Below are positions 1 to 12,243 of a stretch of DNA of 64,000 nt, one piece after another. This stretch comes from Tenodera sinensis (lineage: Eukaryota > Arthropoda > Insecta > Mantodea > Mantidae), in contig CM060961.1 of NCBI GenBank assembly GCA_030765045.1, forward strand, positions 141,426,538 to 141,490,537. Reading direction: 5' to 3'. A model generated the notes under the pieces. The model searched no databases. It worked only from the letters and a program-made list of their open reading frames with translations, and had not been told where the DNA came from. The position numbers were made by a program, and so were the translations under genes. The stretch's first letter is position 1. The number at the start of each line of letters is the position of its first letter.

Positions 1-404
1 CTCGGGGTACTGACTATGTCCCACCTTCCAGTACTATGCCTCACCAATGACGCTTGTAGTGGGCAGAGGTGGGGGATGCATCAGCTGGGCGGCAAGCCCT
101 GTTCCTTCATGTTGCACTAGGGTTTAGTTAGATGCACTTAAGGCAGTGAGATGTGGAAAATTGAGGGAAATCTTTGCAATTAGATGCAAGAAAAATTGTG
201 TGTTGGGTGCACCAGTTCTTCATTGATGAATTGGAGACATTGAAACCTAGTAAACCAACTATATCAGTTCTGCAGGTAATGGAATGGACATCTGCAACCA
301 CCAGTATCTCTCATTCTTTGACTTACAGGAAGAGAATAAAGCACATGAAAACGAGACTGCTGTTTCAGCTCCAGGAAAGAAATGACCCAGCAGAACACCA
401 GTAA
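1..404. other. Unassigned flank
   Basis: I see no gene, RNA or clear repeat here. A short plus-strand open frame (174-404) has no recognisable domain. The segment ends in an A-run at 404, where a dispersed repeat begins. Confidence 0.4.
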
Positions 405-1249
405 AAAAAATCTGATGTGTTGCACTCACATGACATTCTCTACTCTTGTACTAACCGTTCTTACAAATCTTATTCCTATATCTTCTTCATGTTAGTTAAG
501 ATAAACATTTGTACAAATTATCTTATTCCTTATTTCCTTGTAGGTGCAAGGGGAATATTAGAATACAGTAGGCTTTGTGTGATAGTCAAATGTTTTAAAG
601 CTTTGAGATTCTGTTGTCTTTGCACACTTAAGATATAAAAAATGAACAACGATGATCCTTTCACAAAAGTTACAAGTTTTCAGAAACTCGCAAACATAAC
701 AATGAATATCTCCGAAATGGTTTACTTACAAGCAAATTTATTACACATAAATTGTGTATTTTAGCAAGATCTGCATTTTTTGTATAGTATGATTTGGTCT
801 ATCTCTAACAGTTTACCAGTTATGCAAATGTTGTCCAGAGTAAATACGACTACAGGAGCTATAGCCAGAAAATTCAGGATGTACATTTCATTTGTCATAA
901 AAATATCTCAAACATATGACATTTTAATCAAAATTGTTAGAGCCATTTTCAAGAAAATCAAAATTTTCAAAAAATGTTCCATGCAAAGGGTAGTTTAGGG
1001 TGGGGCTATTTTCTTCAAAATCTTTGTGTCGCATTCTTGAAAGACATTAAACTTAAATACCAACTTTGGTTTTTAAGTGACTTTTCGTTTTTGAGTTATG
1101 CTGTCCACCAACACACAGACAAACATACAGACCTTTTTTCTAAAAATGCTTTTTTTTTTTTATTCAGGGTGTCTCAAAACATATATTTCCGGTGAAAACT
1201 CAACATCGAATTTTTGGATGGAATACAATACTTCCCCTACTTACCAGTA
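405..1249 (-). repeat. ACTTTCTCTACT-family dispersed repeat, copy A
   Basis: About 845 bp, one of at least eight copies in the window. In its own orientation (here the plus-strand text) it begins AATCTGATGTG, has ACTTTCTCTACT a little further in, and ends with the complement AGTAGAGAAAGT (here one base diverged). It lies in A-runs. The inverted motif is subterminal at one end and terminal at the other, and the middle carries a short CA-rich microsatellite (about 1112-1132). That layout resembles non-autonomous helentron/DINE-like elements. This assignment is an inference: no Rep/helicase is present and no search was possible. Strand is given relative to copies B and C. Confidence 0.7.
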
Positions 1250-1319
1250 GAGAAAATAACAATGGTGGATTCCTTTACCAATAATAATGTGCTGTATACC
1301 ATACAATTTAAGTTTTGTA

Positions 1320-2340
1320 TAAATTGCATTCCTGCTGAGCTTAAAGGATATTAATCAAGCTTTCAAAGAAGTAGACATTTTCAATGGAAGTACCTGAGCA
1401 TTACATAAGATCATGAAGGGCATAGGTTTTCATTATGTAAAGAATAATATGGGGCATAAATTTCTGATTGACAGAACTGATGCGATGGAGAAAAGACTAT
1501 TTTTTAAGAAAAATGAAAAATTTGAGAAATACTGGGTGGCCAATTAACTTTTTAGATGAAACAGGTAAATGTTAATCACTAAAGGAAAAATATGGATTTC
1601 CTATGTTAGTAAATCAGAATATCCTTTTCATGTGACATTAGGAAAGGGTTTAATATTTATTATTTTTCATCTTGGAACATATGCTGGATTTGTCCCCAAT
1701 GCACTACCTGCATTTAAATCTAAACCCACAAAACATCACCTCAAAGAAATGGATGGTAATGTTTTTAAAAACTGTTTTGTAATCAGCTTATCCGGAACAT
1801 TCCTGAGCACAGCATTATTTTTTATGGATAATGTGCCATATCACTCAGTTGAAATGAATAAAGCCCCAAAATCAGGGTGTCCACTTTGATGAACATGTTT
1901 ACTAAACAGATTTTGTATGACAGTAATAAGAAACATTACGATGCATTCAGATGATACAAAATAGGCACCACTACTGAGTTATATGGACATGTAGTTTGCT
2001 TGCCTCCTTACCACTGTAACATGTATGAACTTAAGCTAATATGGGTGCATTTAAAAATGACATGGTGAAATATAACTTTCAAATCATATGATACTGCAGA
2101 GTTGTTTCACAACCTATAAACAAAGTTACTCCTGAAAATTGGCAGTGTGCTTGTGAACATGTGAAGAAAATAGAAGAATTCTATTGGTAAAAGGACAGAT
2201 GCATTGATGAAGTGTTGGGCAATTTTGTGATAAATTTGGAAGAAAGTGGCATTTGCAGTGAGGTTGAAGACCATGATTATGAAGAAGGACCTGAGCACAA
2301 TGAAAAAGAAGAGACTAATACCCTGCTGGGACCCACCAAA
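1320..2340 (+). pseudogene. Tc1/IS630-type DDE transposase, decayed
   Basis: The best open stretch (1569-1889) matches the catalytic region of Tc1-like arthropod transposases. Visible elements are a FHLGTYAGFVPNA strand, then a MDNVPYHSVEMNKAP strand that carries the second catalytic Asp. Upstream frames hold FNGS and LDET remnants, the latter covering the first Asp. Downstream frames hold a PPYHCNMYELKLIW block, where the family usually has PPYHC-LNPIELIW, and an acidic tail. Several frameshifts and in-frame stops break it, so it cannot be functional. Copy A sits just upstream and may have interrupted the 5' part. No terminal repeats could be assigned. Confidence 0.75.
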
Positions 2341-2666
2341 TTAAAATTAATGTATGGTGTATATTTTCTGCCTCCATTCCCCCATGAACCATAAAGTGCA
2401 GCATTTGGCAAGTTATAGAAACAGGAAATTTACTGAAATGGTGAGTCATATTCTCTTTCTAAATTTCATGTTTCAACCTATCTTATTTTGATTTTAAAGA
2501 AAGGTTTTGAGATTAGTCAGTTAAGGATTGCCAACTGCTGTGGGGAATATATTGCTGTCTTTCTACTTTCCATGTTTCAACTTACAGCAAATGCACAGTA
2601 ATGTTTAGGAAAGAACTGCTTTCCCCTTCTTGTAAATTATTTTTTTATATATAATGATGTTGCTAC
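2341..2666. other. No feature recognised
   Basis: AT-rich sequence between the Tc1-like relic and the mariner left end. No coding similarity or repeat structure is visible. Confidence 0.4.
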
Positions 2667-3624
2667 TACAGGGTGTCCCACATAAAAGCAGTACGCCTCA
2701 ATTCATTCATTGTATTACATTATGTTAGTTCCTCAACCAAGCAACTTTCTGTGTAAATACTGAATAAATATGGCATAAGCCAGACTTACCGGTTATAGCA
2801 AATGCTGAAAGTGCCCGCCACTGGTGTCCAGGCATCACTGCGCTCTGACAAGAATGTTCTGGTTGACATGTCATTTTTTAGCCAAGATGTTATTTATCTT
2901 ATTAGTAACGTTCTCTTTAATTTGGTCTATCGTCTGAGGGTTGTTTGCATAAACTTTGCTTTTCAGAGCTCCCCATAAATAAAAATTGCAGGATGTTAAA
3001 TCCTGCGACCACGAAGGCCATGGGTTTTTGCTAACAAGCCTGTTTTCAGGAAACAATGCTGACATGGGCCATAGTCTGGTTGGAGAGTGAGCTGTGGCAC
3101 CATCTTGTTGGAAGATACCATACTCCTTTTCATATACTCTTAACTGTGCAAAGAAAGTGTCAAAGATCTCTAGATATCTTGCAGTGTCAATTGTATCATT
3201 TAAAAAAATAGTATTGATAATGCACTCACACTTATGCCTATCTTGTGTGAGTAAAGAGGTTCTTCATGTAAAACATATGGGTTATTCTGAGACCAATATC
3301 TGCAATTCTGTAAGTTAACATACTAGACAGATGAAACCAGGCTTCATCTGGCATTGTGTCCAAAAAACTGTCAACGATTGAAGATAAGAGGCAGTTGCAA
3401 AAGTAACTCATTTCTTCTTGTCTTGTTCGTGTAACTCATACATTACACTGTACACTGACACGAAATGGCCAGAATTTGATATCTTTCATTAGCATATGAT
3501 GGCATATTGTGTGAGATACGCAAACTTGCTGAGACAATCTCTTTATCGATTTATTGGGGGCTTCTTGTTATGTTTGTTCGAATTCTGCCAACTACCAGCA
3601 GGGTTCTTACTATGGATGCTTTTT

Positions 3625-4287
3625 ACTTTCTCTACTGGTAAGTAGGGGAAGTATTGTATTCCACCCAAAAATTCTATGTCAAGATTTCACCGGAAATATA
3701 TGTTTTGAGGCCTCCTAAATCCAAAAAAGGCATTTTTAGAAAAAGGTCCATGTGTGTCTGTGGATAGCATGACTCAAAAACGAAAAGTCAGTTAAAAACC
3801 AAAGTTATTATTTATGTTGAATGTCTTTCAAGGATGCGACACGATGATTTTGAAGAAAATAGCCCCACCCTAAACTACCCCTTACATGGAAAATTTTTCG
3901 AAAATTTTGATTTTTTTGAAAATGGCTCTAACAATTTTGATTAAAATGTCATATGTTTGAAATATTTAATGACAAATGAAATGTATATCTTGAATTTTCT
4001 GGCTATAGCCCCTGTAGTTGTATTTACTCTGGACGACTTTTGCATAACTGGTAAACCGTTAGAGATAGGCCAAATCATACTATACAAAAAATGTTGTTTT
4101 CTAGTGCCTTGCATCTGGCAATGAAGCCATTAGCATTTACAAAAAATGTAGATCTTGGTAAAATACACAATTTATGTCTCAATAAATTTTCTTGTAGGGT
4201 TAACCATTTCGGAGATATTTCTTGTTATGTGTGTGAGTTTCAGAAAACTTTGAACTTTCATGAAATGGATCATCATTGTTCATTTTT
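3625..4287 (+). repeat. ACTTTCTCTACT-family repeat, copy B (truncated)
   Basis: Starts ACTTTCTCTACTGGTAAGTA and matches the family until the point where copy C begins head-to-tail. The 3' quarter is missing. It contains a 44-bp insertion of an I-like retrotransposon tail at 4094-4137. Confidence 0.8.
4094..4137 (-). mobile_element. 44-bp I-like non-LTR 3' end insertion
   Basis: These 44 bp equal the reverse complement of 16052-16095, the last ORF codons, stop and start of the CAA-rich tail of the I-like element, with no mismatch that I can see. An 11-bp direct repeat TACAAAAAATG lies on both sides (4083-4093 and 4138-4148), interrupting what is continuous in other family copies. This is the signature of target-primed insertion with extreme 5' truncation. 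Confidence 0.85.
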
Positions 4288-5110
4288 ACTTTCTCTACTG
4301 GTAAGTAGGGGAAGTATTGTATTCCACCCAAAAATTTGATGTCGAGACTTCACTGGAGATATATGTTTTGAAGCCCCCTGAATCCAAAAAAAAAGCATTT
4401 TTAGAAAAAGGTCCGTGTGTGTGTTCATGTGTCAGTCTGTGGACAGCATAACTCAAAAATGAGAAGTCAGATAAAAACCAAAGTTGGTATTTAAGTTTAT
4501 TGTTATTCAAGGATGTGACACAAAGATTTTGAAGAAAATAGCCCCACTCTAAGCTACCCTTTACATGGAAAATTTTTTGAAAATTTTGATTTTCTTGAAA
4601 ATGGCTCTAACGATTTTTATTAAAATGTCATATGTTTGAGGTATTTTTATGACAAACAAAATGTATATCTTGAATTTTCTGGACGAATTTTGCATAACTG
4701 GTAAACCGTTAGAGATAGACAAAATCTTGCTGTACAAAAAAATGTAGATCTTGCTAAAATACACAATTTATGTCTCAATAAATTTTCTTGTAGGGTGAAC
4801 CATTTTGGAGATATTCCTTGTTATATGTGTGAGTTTCAGAAAACTTAGAACTTTAGCGAAATGCAACAACATTGTTCATTTTTTTATATGTTAATCGTGC
4901 AAAGAGAACAGAATCTCAAAGGTCAAAAAGATTTGACTGTCGCACAAAGCCTGCTGTATTCTAATATCTCCCTTGCACCTACAAGGAAATAAGCAATAAG
5001 ATAATTTGTACAAATATTTATCTTAACTAACATGGAGATAGAGGAATAAGAGTTTGTTAGAATAGTTAGTACAAGAGTAGAGAAAGTCATGTGAGTGCAA
5101 CACATCAGAT
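4288..5110 (+). repeat. ACTTTCTCTACT-family repeat, copy C
   Basis: Nearly full-length copy starting ACTTTCTCTACTGG and ending in AGTAGAGAAAGTCATGTGAG then CACATCAGATTTTT. It lies directly after copy B in the same orientation, inside the mariner relic. A short stretch of the consensus is deleted near 4680. Confidence 0.8.
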
Positions 5111-5419
5111 TTTTTTCTTCATATTCACGATGGAGCCATTAGCCCTCCATTTCTTATACAAATCATGAATTGTGCTGGTTGTGCATACCTTGTCCTGAGG
5201 GTATTTATCGCCAAACATTTCTTTAGACTCCTTAATGGAGCCTATTCCTATGTAAAATTCCACTATATCAATTCATTTTTCAATTGAGAACTGCACCATT
5301 TATCAATATTCCATGATATTCATGATATTTGCTGTTAAATTAAAATATTACAACTCCAACAAAGTGTCATGCAGTGTGGCCAACATTATTTATAAGAAAA
5401 CAGCATCAAAGATGAACAA

Positions 5420-5674
5420 GCCATGCTGTAGCCGAGTGGTTAAACCATTCGTTTCTCACCAAAGCGGCCCGTGTTCAATCCCAGGCAGCCGCATGAGGAA
5501 TTCGTGGTGGACGAAGTGGCACTGGAGCAATTTTCTTCCGGGTTATCCAGTTTCCCCTGCCATCTCATTCCACTGTTGCTCCATCTTCATTCCATGTATC
5601 ATCAGTGTCATAGCCTGCAGTGCCATAGTAGTAGAAGCTGGCGTTAAATACTACACTTAAAAAAAAAAAAAAAC
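5420..5674 (+). mobile_element. tRNA-derived SINE, family 1
   Basis: The 5' end resembles a class II tRNA. It has an A-box-like region TAGCCGAGTGGTTAAACC and a B-box-like GTGTTCAATCCC, the internal pol III promoter elements. A non-tRNA body follows, with ATTCGTGGTGGACGAAG, then a poly(A) tail. A 13-bp TSD CAAAGATGAACAA flanks it (5407-5419 and 5675-5687). A second copy with its own TSD lies at 16902-17123. It is inserted in the mariner relic. Confidence 0.88.
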
Positions 5675-5754
5675 CAAAGATGAACAAATATGAGCAATGG
5701 GGCTAGGCACAGTGAGACTATGAGGTGTATTGGTTTTATGTGGGACAGCCTGTA

Positions 5755-6049
5755 TTACATGGTTAGGATCAGTACACTAAAGAGTATATAACTGGCTTTA
5801 TGGAGTATACACATTTTTACTGCACACTGAATTACAAAACATACTGGAATAAGTGGAATAAACAGGAAGTGTCTGGGCCAGTCATCATTAACTCATTTTA
5901 TGGCAGGCTGAAAGCAACTGTTGTTAAATTGAGGTGTCTTGGTACCTCCTTATTAGGACTAAGTCAGAAGTTACTAGATAAAGTTGTACAAAATTTATAA
6001 AAATGAACTATGCCACATATATTTTATCCAGGGTTAAATTTTAACAATT
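5755..6049. other. No feature recognised
   Basis: AT-rich spacer between the mariner right end and the outer end of the large inverted repeat. A short plus-strand ORF (5800-6000) has no recognisable similarity. Confidence 0.4.
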
Positions 6050-6555
6050 TATCATTTGTCATCCAAAATTAATATTTCCAGTTCTATTGAAGACAAAATT
6101 AATAATTTTCTCAAAAGTGAAAGTAGTGCAGGGGGAAAGGTATATAATTACAACATAAAAGATATTCTCAAAGTTTAAAATAGGAGCCATCATAGATTAC
6201 ATAGTTATTTAGTTAATATCATATAATTCACTTAGTACACTGATAGAAAACACTCCACATGCCATGCTGTAGGCTGTCTATTCCTCTTCTACTACTTCAA
6301 TAGCTGTTGTAAACTTCATGTTTTTTTCCCCAGAAATATAATTTGGTCTGACAAACAATTTTAAAAACTCTTTGACACCAAGATCTTTAGAAATACACGT
6401 ATGAAAACTGCGATAAATATATTATGCAACTTGCATTTTCTCTTTGTTCACATCTTGCACCCTCGCATCCCCCCTCTTACTGAGTATTCTCAAGAAATTG
6501 AGAGTTCTTAAGCATATTTTATAGAAACATGGGTAGAGAGAGCCAGAAATGCATA

Positions 6556-7154
6556 CATCAGATTTTTACTTTCTCTACTGTGTGTAGTAAGTAGGGGAAG
6601 TATTGTATTCTCCTAAAAAAATTTGATACAGAAGTTTCACCGGAAATACATTCTTTGACACTCTGAATTAAAAAAGGAGCATGTTAGAAAAAGACCTGTG
6701 TATACAAGCATGTGCGCACGTGTGTGTTTGTGTGTTTGTGTGTGTGTTTGTGTGTGTGTGTGTGGTGTGTGGTGTGTGTGTGGTTCTGTGTGGTGTGTGT
6801 GTGTGGTGTGTGTGTGTGTGGTGTGTGTGTGTGTGTGTGGTGTGTGTGTGTGGTGTGTGTGTGTGTGTGGTGTGTGTGTGTGGTGTGTGTGTGGTGTGTG
6901 TGTGGTTCTGTGTGGTGTGTGTGTGTGGTGTGTGTGTGTGTGGTGTGTGTGTGGTGTGTGTGTGTGTGTGTGTGTGGTGTGTGTGTGTGTGTGGTGTGTG
7001 TGTGTGGTGTGTGTGTGTGGTGTGTGTGTGTGGTGTGTGTGTGTGTGGTGTGTGTGGTGTGGTGTGTGTGTGTGTGGTGTGTGGTGTGTGTGCGGTGTGC
7101 GTGCGGTGTGTGCGTGCGTGCGTGCGTGTGTCAGTGAACACCATAACCCAAAAA
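6556..7154 (+). repeat. ACTTTCTCTACT-family repeat, copy D (5' part)
   Basis: Begins ACTTTCTCTACT directly after CATCAGATTTTT, the family's other terminus, so a former head-to-tail junction is visible. It runs through the family consensus into an expanded TG-rich tract. It continues after the copy E insertion, at about 7919-8020. Its counterpart in the right arm is copy H. Confidence 0.75.
6715..7133. repeat. Compound (TG)n / TGTGG microsatellite
   Basis: About 420 bp of TG repeats broken by recurrent GTGG steps and two TTCTGTG segments, ending in GCGTGCGTG. It lies at the internal microsatellite position of dispersed repeat D. The right-arm equivalent has only a short CA/CATA tract, so this expansion happened after the duplication. 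Long Cys/Val and His/Thr frames across it are artefacts. Confidence 0.9.
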
Positions 7155-7918
7155 TATAAATCTGATGTGTCGCACTCACATGACTTTCTCTACTCTTGTA
7201 CTAACCATTCTTACAAACTCTTATTCCTATATCTTCTTCCTGTTCAAACATTTGTACAAATAATTACCTTATTGCTTATTTCCTTGTAGGAGCAAGGGGG
7301 ATATTAGAATACAGTAGGCTTTAAGTGATAGTCAAATCTTTTAAACCTTTGAGATCCCATTCTCTTTGCACACTTAACATATAAAAAAAATGAACAACAT
7401 ATTAATATTTGGACATAAATTGTGTGTTTTAGTGAGATCTACATTTTCTGTACAGTAAGATCTTGTCTATCTCTTACGGTTTATGAGTTATTCAAAAGTC
7501 ATCCAGAGTAAATAGGATCACATAGGCTATAGCCAGAAAATTCAATATATACATTTCATTTGTCATACAAATATCTTAAACATTTTAATCAAAATTGTTA
7601 GAAGCATTTTCAAGAAAATTAAAATTTTCGAAAAATGTTCAATGTGAAAGGCAGTTTTCATCTTTTTGCTAAAAATCTTTATGTCACATCCTTGAAAGAC
7701 ATTAATCTTAAATACCAACTTTGGTTTTTAACTGTTTTTTCGTTGTTGATTTATGCTGTCCACAGACTGACAGACAGACAGACACACACACACGGACCTT
7801 TTTTTAAAAATGCCTTTTTTTGAATTCAGGGCTTCTCAAAGCATATATTTTCGGTGGAATCTTGACATCAAATTTTTGGGTGGAATATAACAGTTCCTCT
7901 ACTTACCGGTAGAGAAAG
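7155..7918 (-). repeat. ACTTTCTCTACT-family repeat, copy E
   Basis: About 764 bp inserted within copy D. It is bounded by AAATCTGATGTG and GTAGAGAAAGTA. The homologous right-arm site (about 30480) lacks it and reads straight through an A-run, so its boundaries are supported by a pre-insertion site inside the same window. Confidence 0.85.
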
Positions 7919-9839
7919 TAAAAAGTTGGCTAAACACCAAATTTGGTATTTATGTTCAGCGTTTTCCAAGGATGAACATGAGGATTTTCAACAAAATGCC
8001 CCTTCACTAGACAATTGTTTACATGAGTGATGTCAAGTGGTGCGCCTGAGTGCAAGTTCACACTTTGGAGCTTAGCAGGCCCACACTGTCCGTAACAGCA
8101 GCACCTGCTTGCTCTGCTTGGAGCATTGTTAATCCGAGCTGTACAACATGCATACCATGGAAAAAGCAAAGTCACTTCCACATTTGTAGTCCCTTAACAT
8201 AAGAACAGAAATTAATAAGTATTGTGACATATTGGATGCATTCTTATAGGAGTTTCTTGGAAAATTTTCAGTTATGGAAGCTCTCAAATACTGGATATCT
8301 TTTCCTTCTCCTGTTCTATTGATCCTGAGAATGTTCCAATAATGCATGAACTAGAACTTATTGATTTATGCTGTGATTCAGATCTAAAAAGAGCATACAG
8401 AATAATAATATTATCAGTTTTTACCAAGCCCTTAATCAACAAATGCAGAATTGTGCAAATTTTCTGCAGAAATTATGCATATATTTGGCAGTACATACCT
8501 CTCAAACTTTGCCCACACACGGCTTGTGTGTTTAAAAACACCAACAGTAAGTTTGTTGGCATAAATAAATTATAACTACATCTGTGAATATTTTTTCCAT
8601 AATGAACTTGATGAAGTACTGTTTAAGAGCAAAGTTGTCTGATAATAACCTTGCATTTGAGGCTTGCTTCTGTAACTAATCTTTCCCCAAATATTAAAAT
8701 GATGGAAACACAAAAACTGTGCACAATAAGTGCATAATTAGGCTCAATGTGCAATCACAAGTAGAAGTTTTAATGTGAAGCTGTTTTTATTTCATGTTAC
8801 AGTCGCAGTTTATTTCCCTTTGAATTGTGAATTGTGAAGTTAAATATTCCTTATTTTTGGTCTTAATTCTTTGCTTTTGGAACATTAATTTGTTTTTTAA
8901 TAATTATGTTATTAATATAATTTATATTGAAAACTTATGATCACAAAATCGATGTAAATAAATACTTTTAAATCAAACCAAAAGAAACACAATAACAAAA
9001 CGAGTCTAATTCATTTTCCCTTCAAACTTTGTTCACCCATGAATTGCTTAATGCTCCTGCCATCTGTGTGCAAACCACAGTCTGTCTCAGAGTGCCTGAT
9101 GTCCACTAGTACTGCCAAGGTCACAAGTTGCACTTGGGGTGACATGGCTGCTTTACATGGAATGTCTTTTCAGAACTAATTTTAATTTTGTTACAAATGG
9201 TGCTATGATTAAAATACCATATATGAAAAATATGATAAATGAAATGTATATCTTGAATTTTCTAGGAATGTCCCTAGGTCACCTCTTCATTCGGAGTGAG
9301 CTTTGCATCACTAGTAAGCTGCAAGAGGTAGACAAAATCTTACAAAACAAAAAATGTAGCTCACACAATTTGTGTAAAATAAATTTTTGTGGATCAAACC
9401 ATATCTGTATCATGTTTTTTATTACAACCAAATTCATGTTTTACAATGGATAGGTAAGTTTTGCCCTGGGTTTCAGTTTGATGAAACCTAATTTCAGTTC
9501 TGCTTTTTCTTTTATGTGAAATTTCCTTGAGACTGACACTAAACAATATTTAAATTTATGAACACTCACCAACAATTTTATGCACTTGACTTGGGTACAT
9601 TTATGACATGAGTATCATTGATATGTGTAAAATTTTATTCATTTCAAGCTTGCTATTTCAATTAGAATTAGTAGAAGAATATTTACATTTTCTTACAATT
9701 TGGAAATTTACTGATAAACAATGAAGGCAAATGTTAGATAATATTCCAGTTGTCCTTGGTCATTACTTTATAGAGTTGCTGGACTTTAAGCTTCTGGCAC
9801 ATAATGTCTGATATCCCGGTGATGGTTTCGGAGTTACAC

Positions 9840-10640
9840 TCAAGCATGTCTTTTCATCAGGACACAATGGGAAGTAATCATCTTCAGGAATATGTTCTCC
9901 TCCAGACTATAGACCAGACTATACAGCTGGTCTATCTGCTTTTGTTGCACCACTGTTTGTGGGAGCTGATACGATACCCCTTGACCAAAACTCCTCAAAC
10001 GGCTTAAGAGTACAGGAGGGTCCAGAAACAAACTGGATGGAAGATGTTGGTTCATTTGCTTCCTTTTGATGACCTTTATCCTCGTTTTCTTCTGCAGTAT
10101 TTGTTTTGTGCTTGTCAGTTGGCACTCCTGGTTCAGGATATCCAATGTGTGCTTTTTCTTCCTCAATACCTCTCTGTTCCTAGTCAATGTCACAAACGTC
10201 AACCTTCTCAACTTTAGTGGGTTTCCCCTCAGCACTTCTCCTGGGACATTATCCTCCTCACCTCCGCTAGCGGAAGTCCGGAATTTTTCGGTGCCTAGCA
10301 GCTTCCTGAAAGAACTATTCTCTTCTGTCTAAGGGAGGGTATCTTCAATATATTGCTTCTGCTCACTTCTCTCATTTTTACCCCCTATGTTGGTATTGCT
10401 GTCCTCTGTTTGTCTTCCTGCTCCATTTGTTGTTGGCCGTCACTATCATTATCATCATCTGTGCTGGAGGAGGGCGTGGTTTCGTGATATTTTGCTTTTT
10501 CATTCTCTTTACTTCTTCCGGACTGGCGTCTTCGTAGCCGTTCTGTCCCCTTACCGTACTTACTAATACAGCTATGGACTTCCGGTTCCTCGCTTTGCTT
10601 TCTAATGCAACAGCAATTTTAATTTAAAAGCAAAACCTCT
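9840..10640 (-). pseudogene. Unrecognised hydrophilic ORF, left-arm copy, broken
   Basis: Minus-strand frames encode a charged, low-complexity protein with KHKTNTAEENEDKGHQKEAN and GPSCTLKPFEEFW segments. The same protein is found at 25226-25996 in the right arm. Relative to that copy, a 4-bp deletion and other indels shift the frame, so the product is split over at least two frames. I do not recognise the family. A decayed host gene fragment or a transposon-borne ORF are both possible. Confidence 0.5.
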
Positions 10641-11131
10641 AGAGGAAGAAACGAGAAACTTTCACCAACATTTAAGACGAAAGTGGACGCCATGCGAAGT
10701 AATCGTCGCTTTACTGTGGAGCAGGAATGTAATACATTTTCTCCACCAGGGTTAAAATCACATTCCTTTCACCTAAAACTCTTAGCAAAACGTGTCTACG
10801 CGATGTTCTTTCGTTAGTGCAGTTTGATCATCAAAGTTCTTCCAACGACTGTTTCTCCAATAAAAGCATAACTGGTTTTTGTTCGACATCTTGTCAGGTT
10901 ATCGTTGTTTTTTTTCCTCATTTTTATAACGTTTACTTACATAATTTATATACTGTAACTAAAAATTTTCCGTAACTACAAATTCTGAACTGCAACAATC
11001 GAAAAGATTTCTGCTCCATACCTTCGATGGTATGCTGTTTTCAAAGCCGTCTGCGATATCCGTTTACAGGAATACACTAATCCAACCAACGCCGATCCAA
11101 TACGTTATAATAAGCATAGAGGATATATATG

Positions 11132-11152
11132 CTGTATATATATATATATATA

Positions 11153-11193
<41 letters not shown>
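11132..11193. repeat. (TA)n(CA)n microsatellite
   Basis: A (TA)n tract runs directly into (CA)n. It is missing at the corresponding right-arm position (about 24740), so it arose after the duplication. Confidence 0.9.
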
Positions 11194-11196
<3 letters not shown>

Positions 11197-11640
11197 TTCG
11201 TAATGACCATGCAAAGAATTCTTAATGGATGATACACAACGCATGACAGAGGTGTAGCACTGGATATTTTGGTTTGGTTATGTTTAAGACTTGGTAGTTA
11301 AAGGCCCATATATTGCCTAAAAAGGCCTTTAAAATACATAACAAATGCGACAAAAAAAAGCGCCTAATACCGGAAATTAAGGACATTCAAGTTAATGAAT
11401 TTTCGTTTCAATTAGATATTTAACATATTTATCTTTGCTAACGGAATATTCGCACTAACTAAAGCTCAGCAAAAATCTTTGTAAAATGGAAACGGCAAAG
11501 AACATTCGCACTTTGTCCTAACCTATCAGAAGTTGATTTTCTTTTCTCTGCGGCTCGGCAGGTTGTTCTCGTTGCTGGACATTGGAACCGCTCCTCTGCG
11601 CTAACTTTCACTTCACAATATTTGAAGAAATGAATGCTTC

Positions 11641-12045
11641 CATCAGTAGGGGCCCTCTCAACATCTTCTAGCCAGTCTTAGCAGTGCGTATTAATTAAAA
11701 GTAATTGGAATTGAGATTAGACTCTCTTGGACAGCAAAAAGATAGTCAAAAAGGTAAAGTTGCAAAAACATTCTTTAAATGAAACAAGATGACTAAAACA
11801 GGACGTTTAAACCAACAAACAAAAAAAGAACCGAAAATGTAAAAAAGGACAAATAAAATGCACCATTTTCTCGTCCATAATGACCTTTAATGGGCATACG
11901 TTGGACCACTTCTTCAGACTCTAGAAAAGAAAGGGATTTCTCAACCTCCAAGCCCTAGTTTGCTAAACCATTCTGCTATTTATAAATTGTATAATAACTG
12001 TACATTATTACACTTCATTTGTCGAATGTCTTTACATTATCATTT
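11641..12045. other. Non-coding spacer inside the inverted duplication
   Basis: Starts at CAGTAGGGGC, where left-arm homology stops. I recognise no coding or repeat similarity in the remainder. Confidence 0.4.
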
Positions 12046-12171
12046 TTACTTTCTCTACTGGTAAGTAGGGGAAGTATTGTATTACACCCAAAAATTCGAT
12101 TTCGAGATTTCACCGGTAATACATGTTTTGAGGTCCCCTGAATCCAAAAAAAAAGCATTTTTAGAAAAAGG

Positions 12172-12243
<72 letters not shown>

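Larger units (their letters stand above)
2871..5310 (-). pseudogene. mariner transposase, decayed and split
   Basis: Reading the minus strand from about 5310, there is a helix-turn-helix-like N-terminus that includes IVEFYIGIGSIKESKEMFG, then TSTIHDLYKKWRANGSIVN. The insertion of copies B and C follows. The frame region resumes below 3620 with further HTH residues, FCNCLL, and DEAWFHLS around the second catalytic acid. The C-terminal part (3065-2871) has PWPSWSQDLTSCNFYLWG, the mariner PDL-PxDFFLWG motif, followed by LKSKVYANNPQTI. In-frame stops and the two insertions make it non-functional. Confidence 0.8.
2669..5752 (-). mobile_element. mariner-like element, interrupted
   Basis: Terminal inverted repeats of about 33 bp are present. 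The left begins CAGGGTGTCCCACATAAAAG and the right, reverse-complemented, begins CAGGCTGTCCCACATAAAAC. TA dinucleotides flank both ends (2667-2668 and 5753-5754), as expected for Tc1/mariner. The transposase remnant is on the minus strand. Copies B and C (3625-5110) and a SINE (5420-5674) inserted later, so about 1.3 kb is original element, the usual mariner size. Confidence 0.85.
6050..11640 (+). repeat. Left arm of a large inverted duplication
   Basis: The sequence recurs in reverse complement in the right half of the window. Anchors read by eye: 6050-6505 with about 59405-59830; 6535-7150 and 7919-8500 with about 29280-30705; 8560-11230 with about 24697-27395; 11235-11640 with about 20088-20503. 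Similarity is clear but imperfect, so the duplication is old. The arm contains dispersed repeats D and E, a fragment of the same family at about 9150-9420, a broken ORF of unknown type (9840-10640), a (TA)n(CA)n tract and otherwise non-coding AT-rich DNA (8021-9150 and 10700-11130). Copy E (7155-7918) is absent from the right arm and so is a later insertion. Confidence 0.8.

Noticed and set aside
5420..5500. tRNA genes, also near 17060-17123 and 27095-27165
   Set aside because: A/B-box-like sequences are present, but no full cloverleaf with anticodon arm is seen. TSDs, bodies and A-tails identify SINEs.
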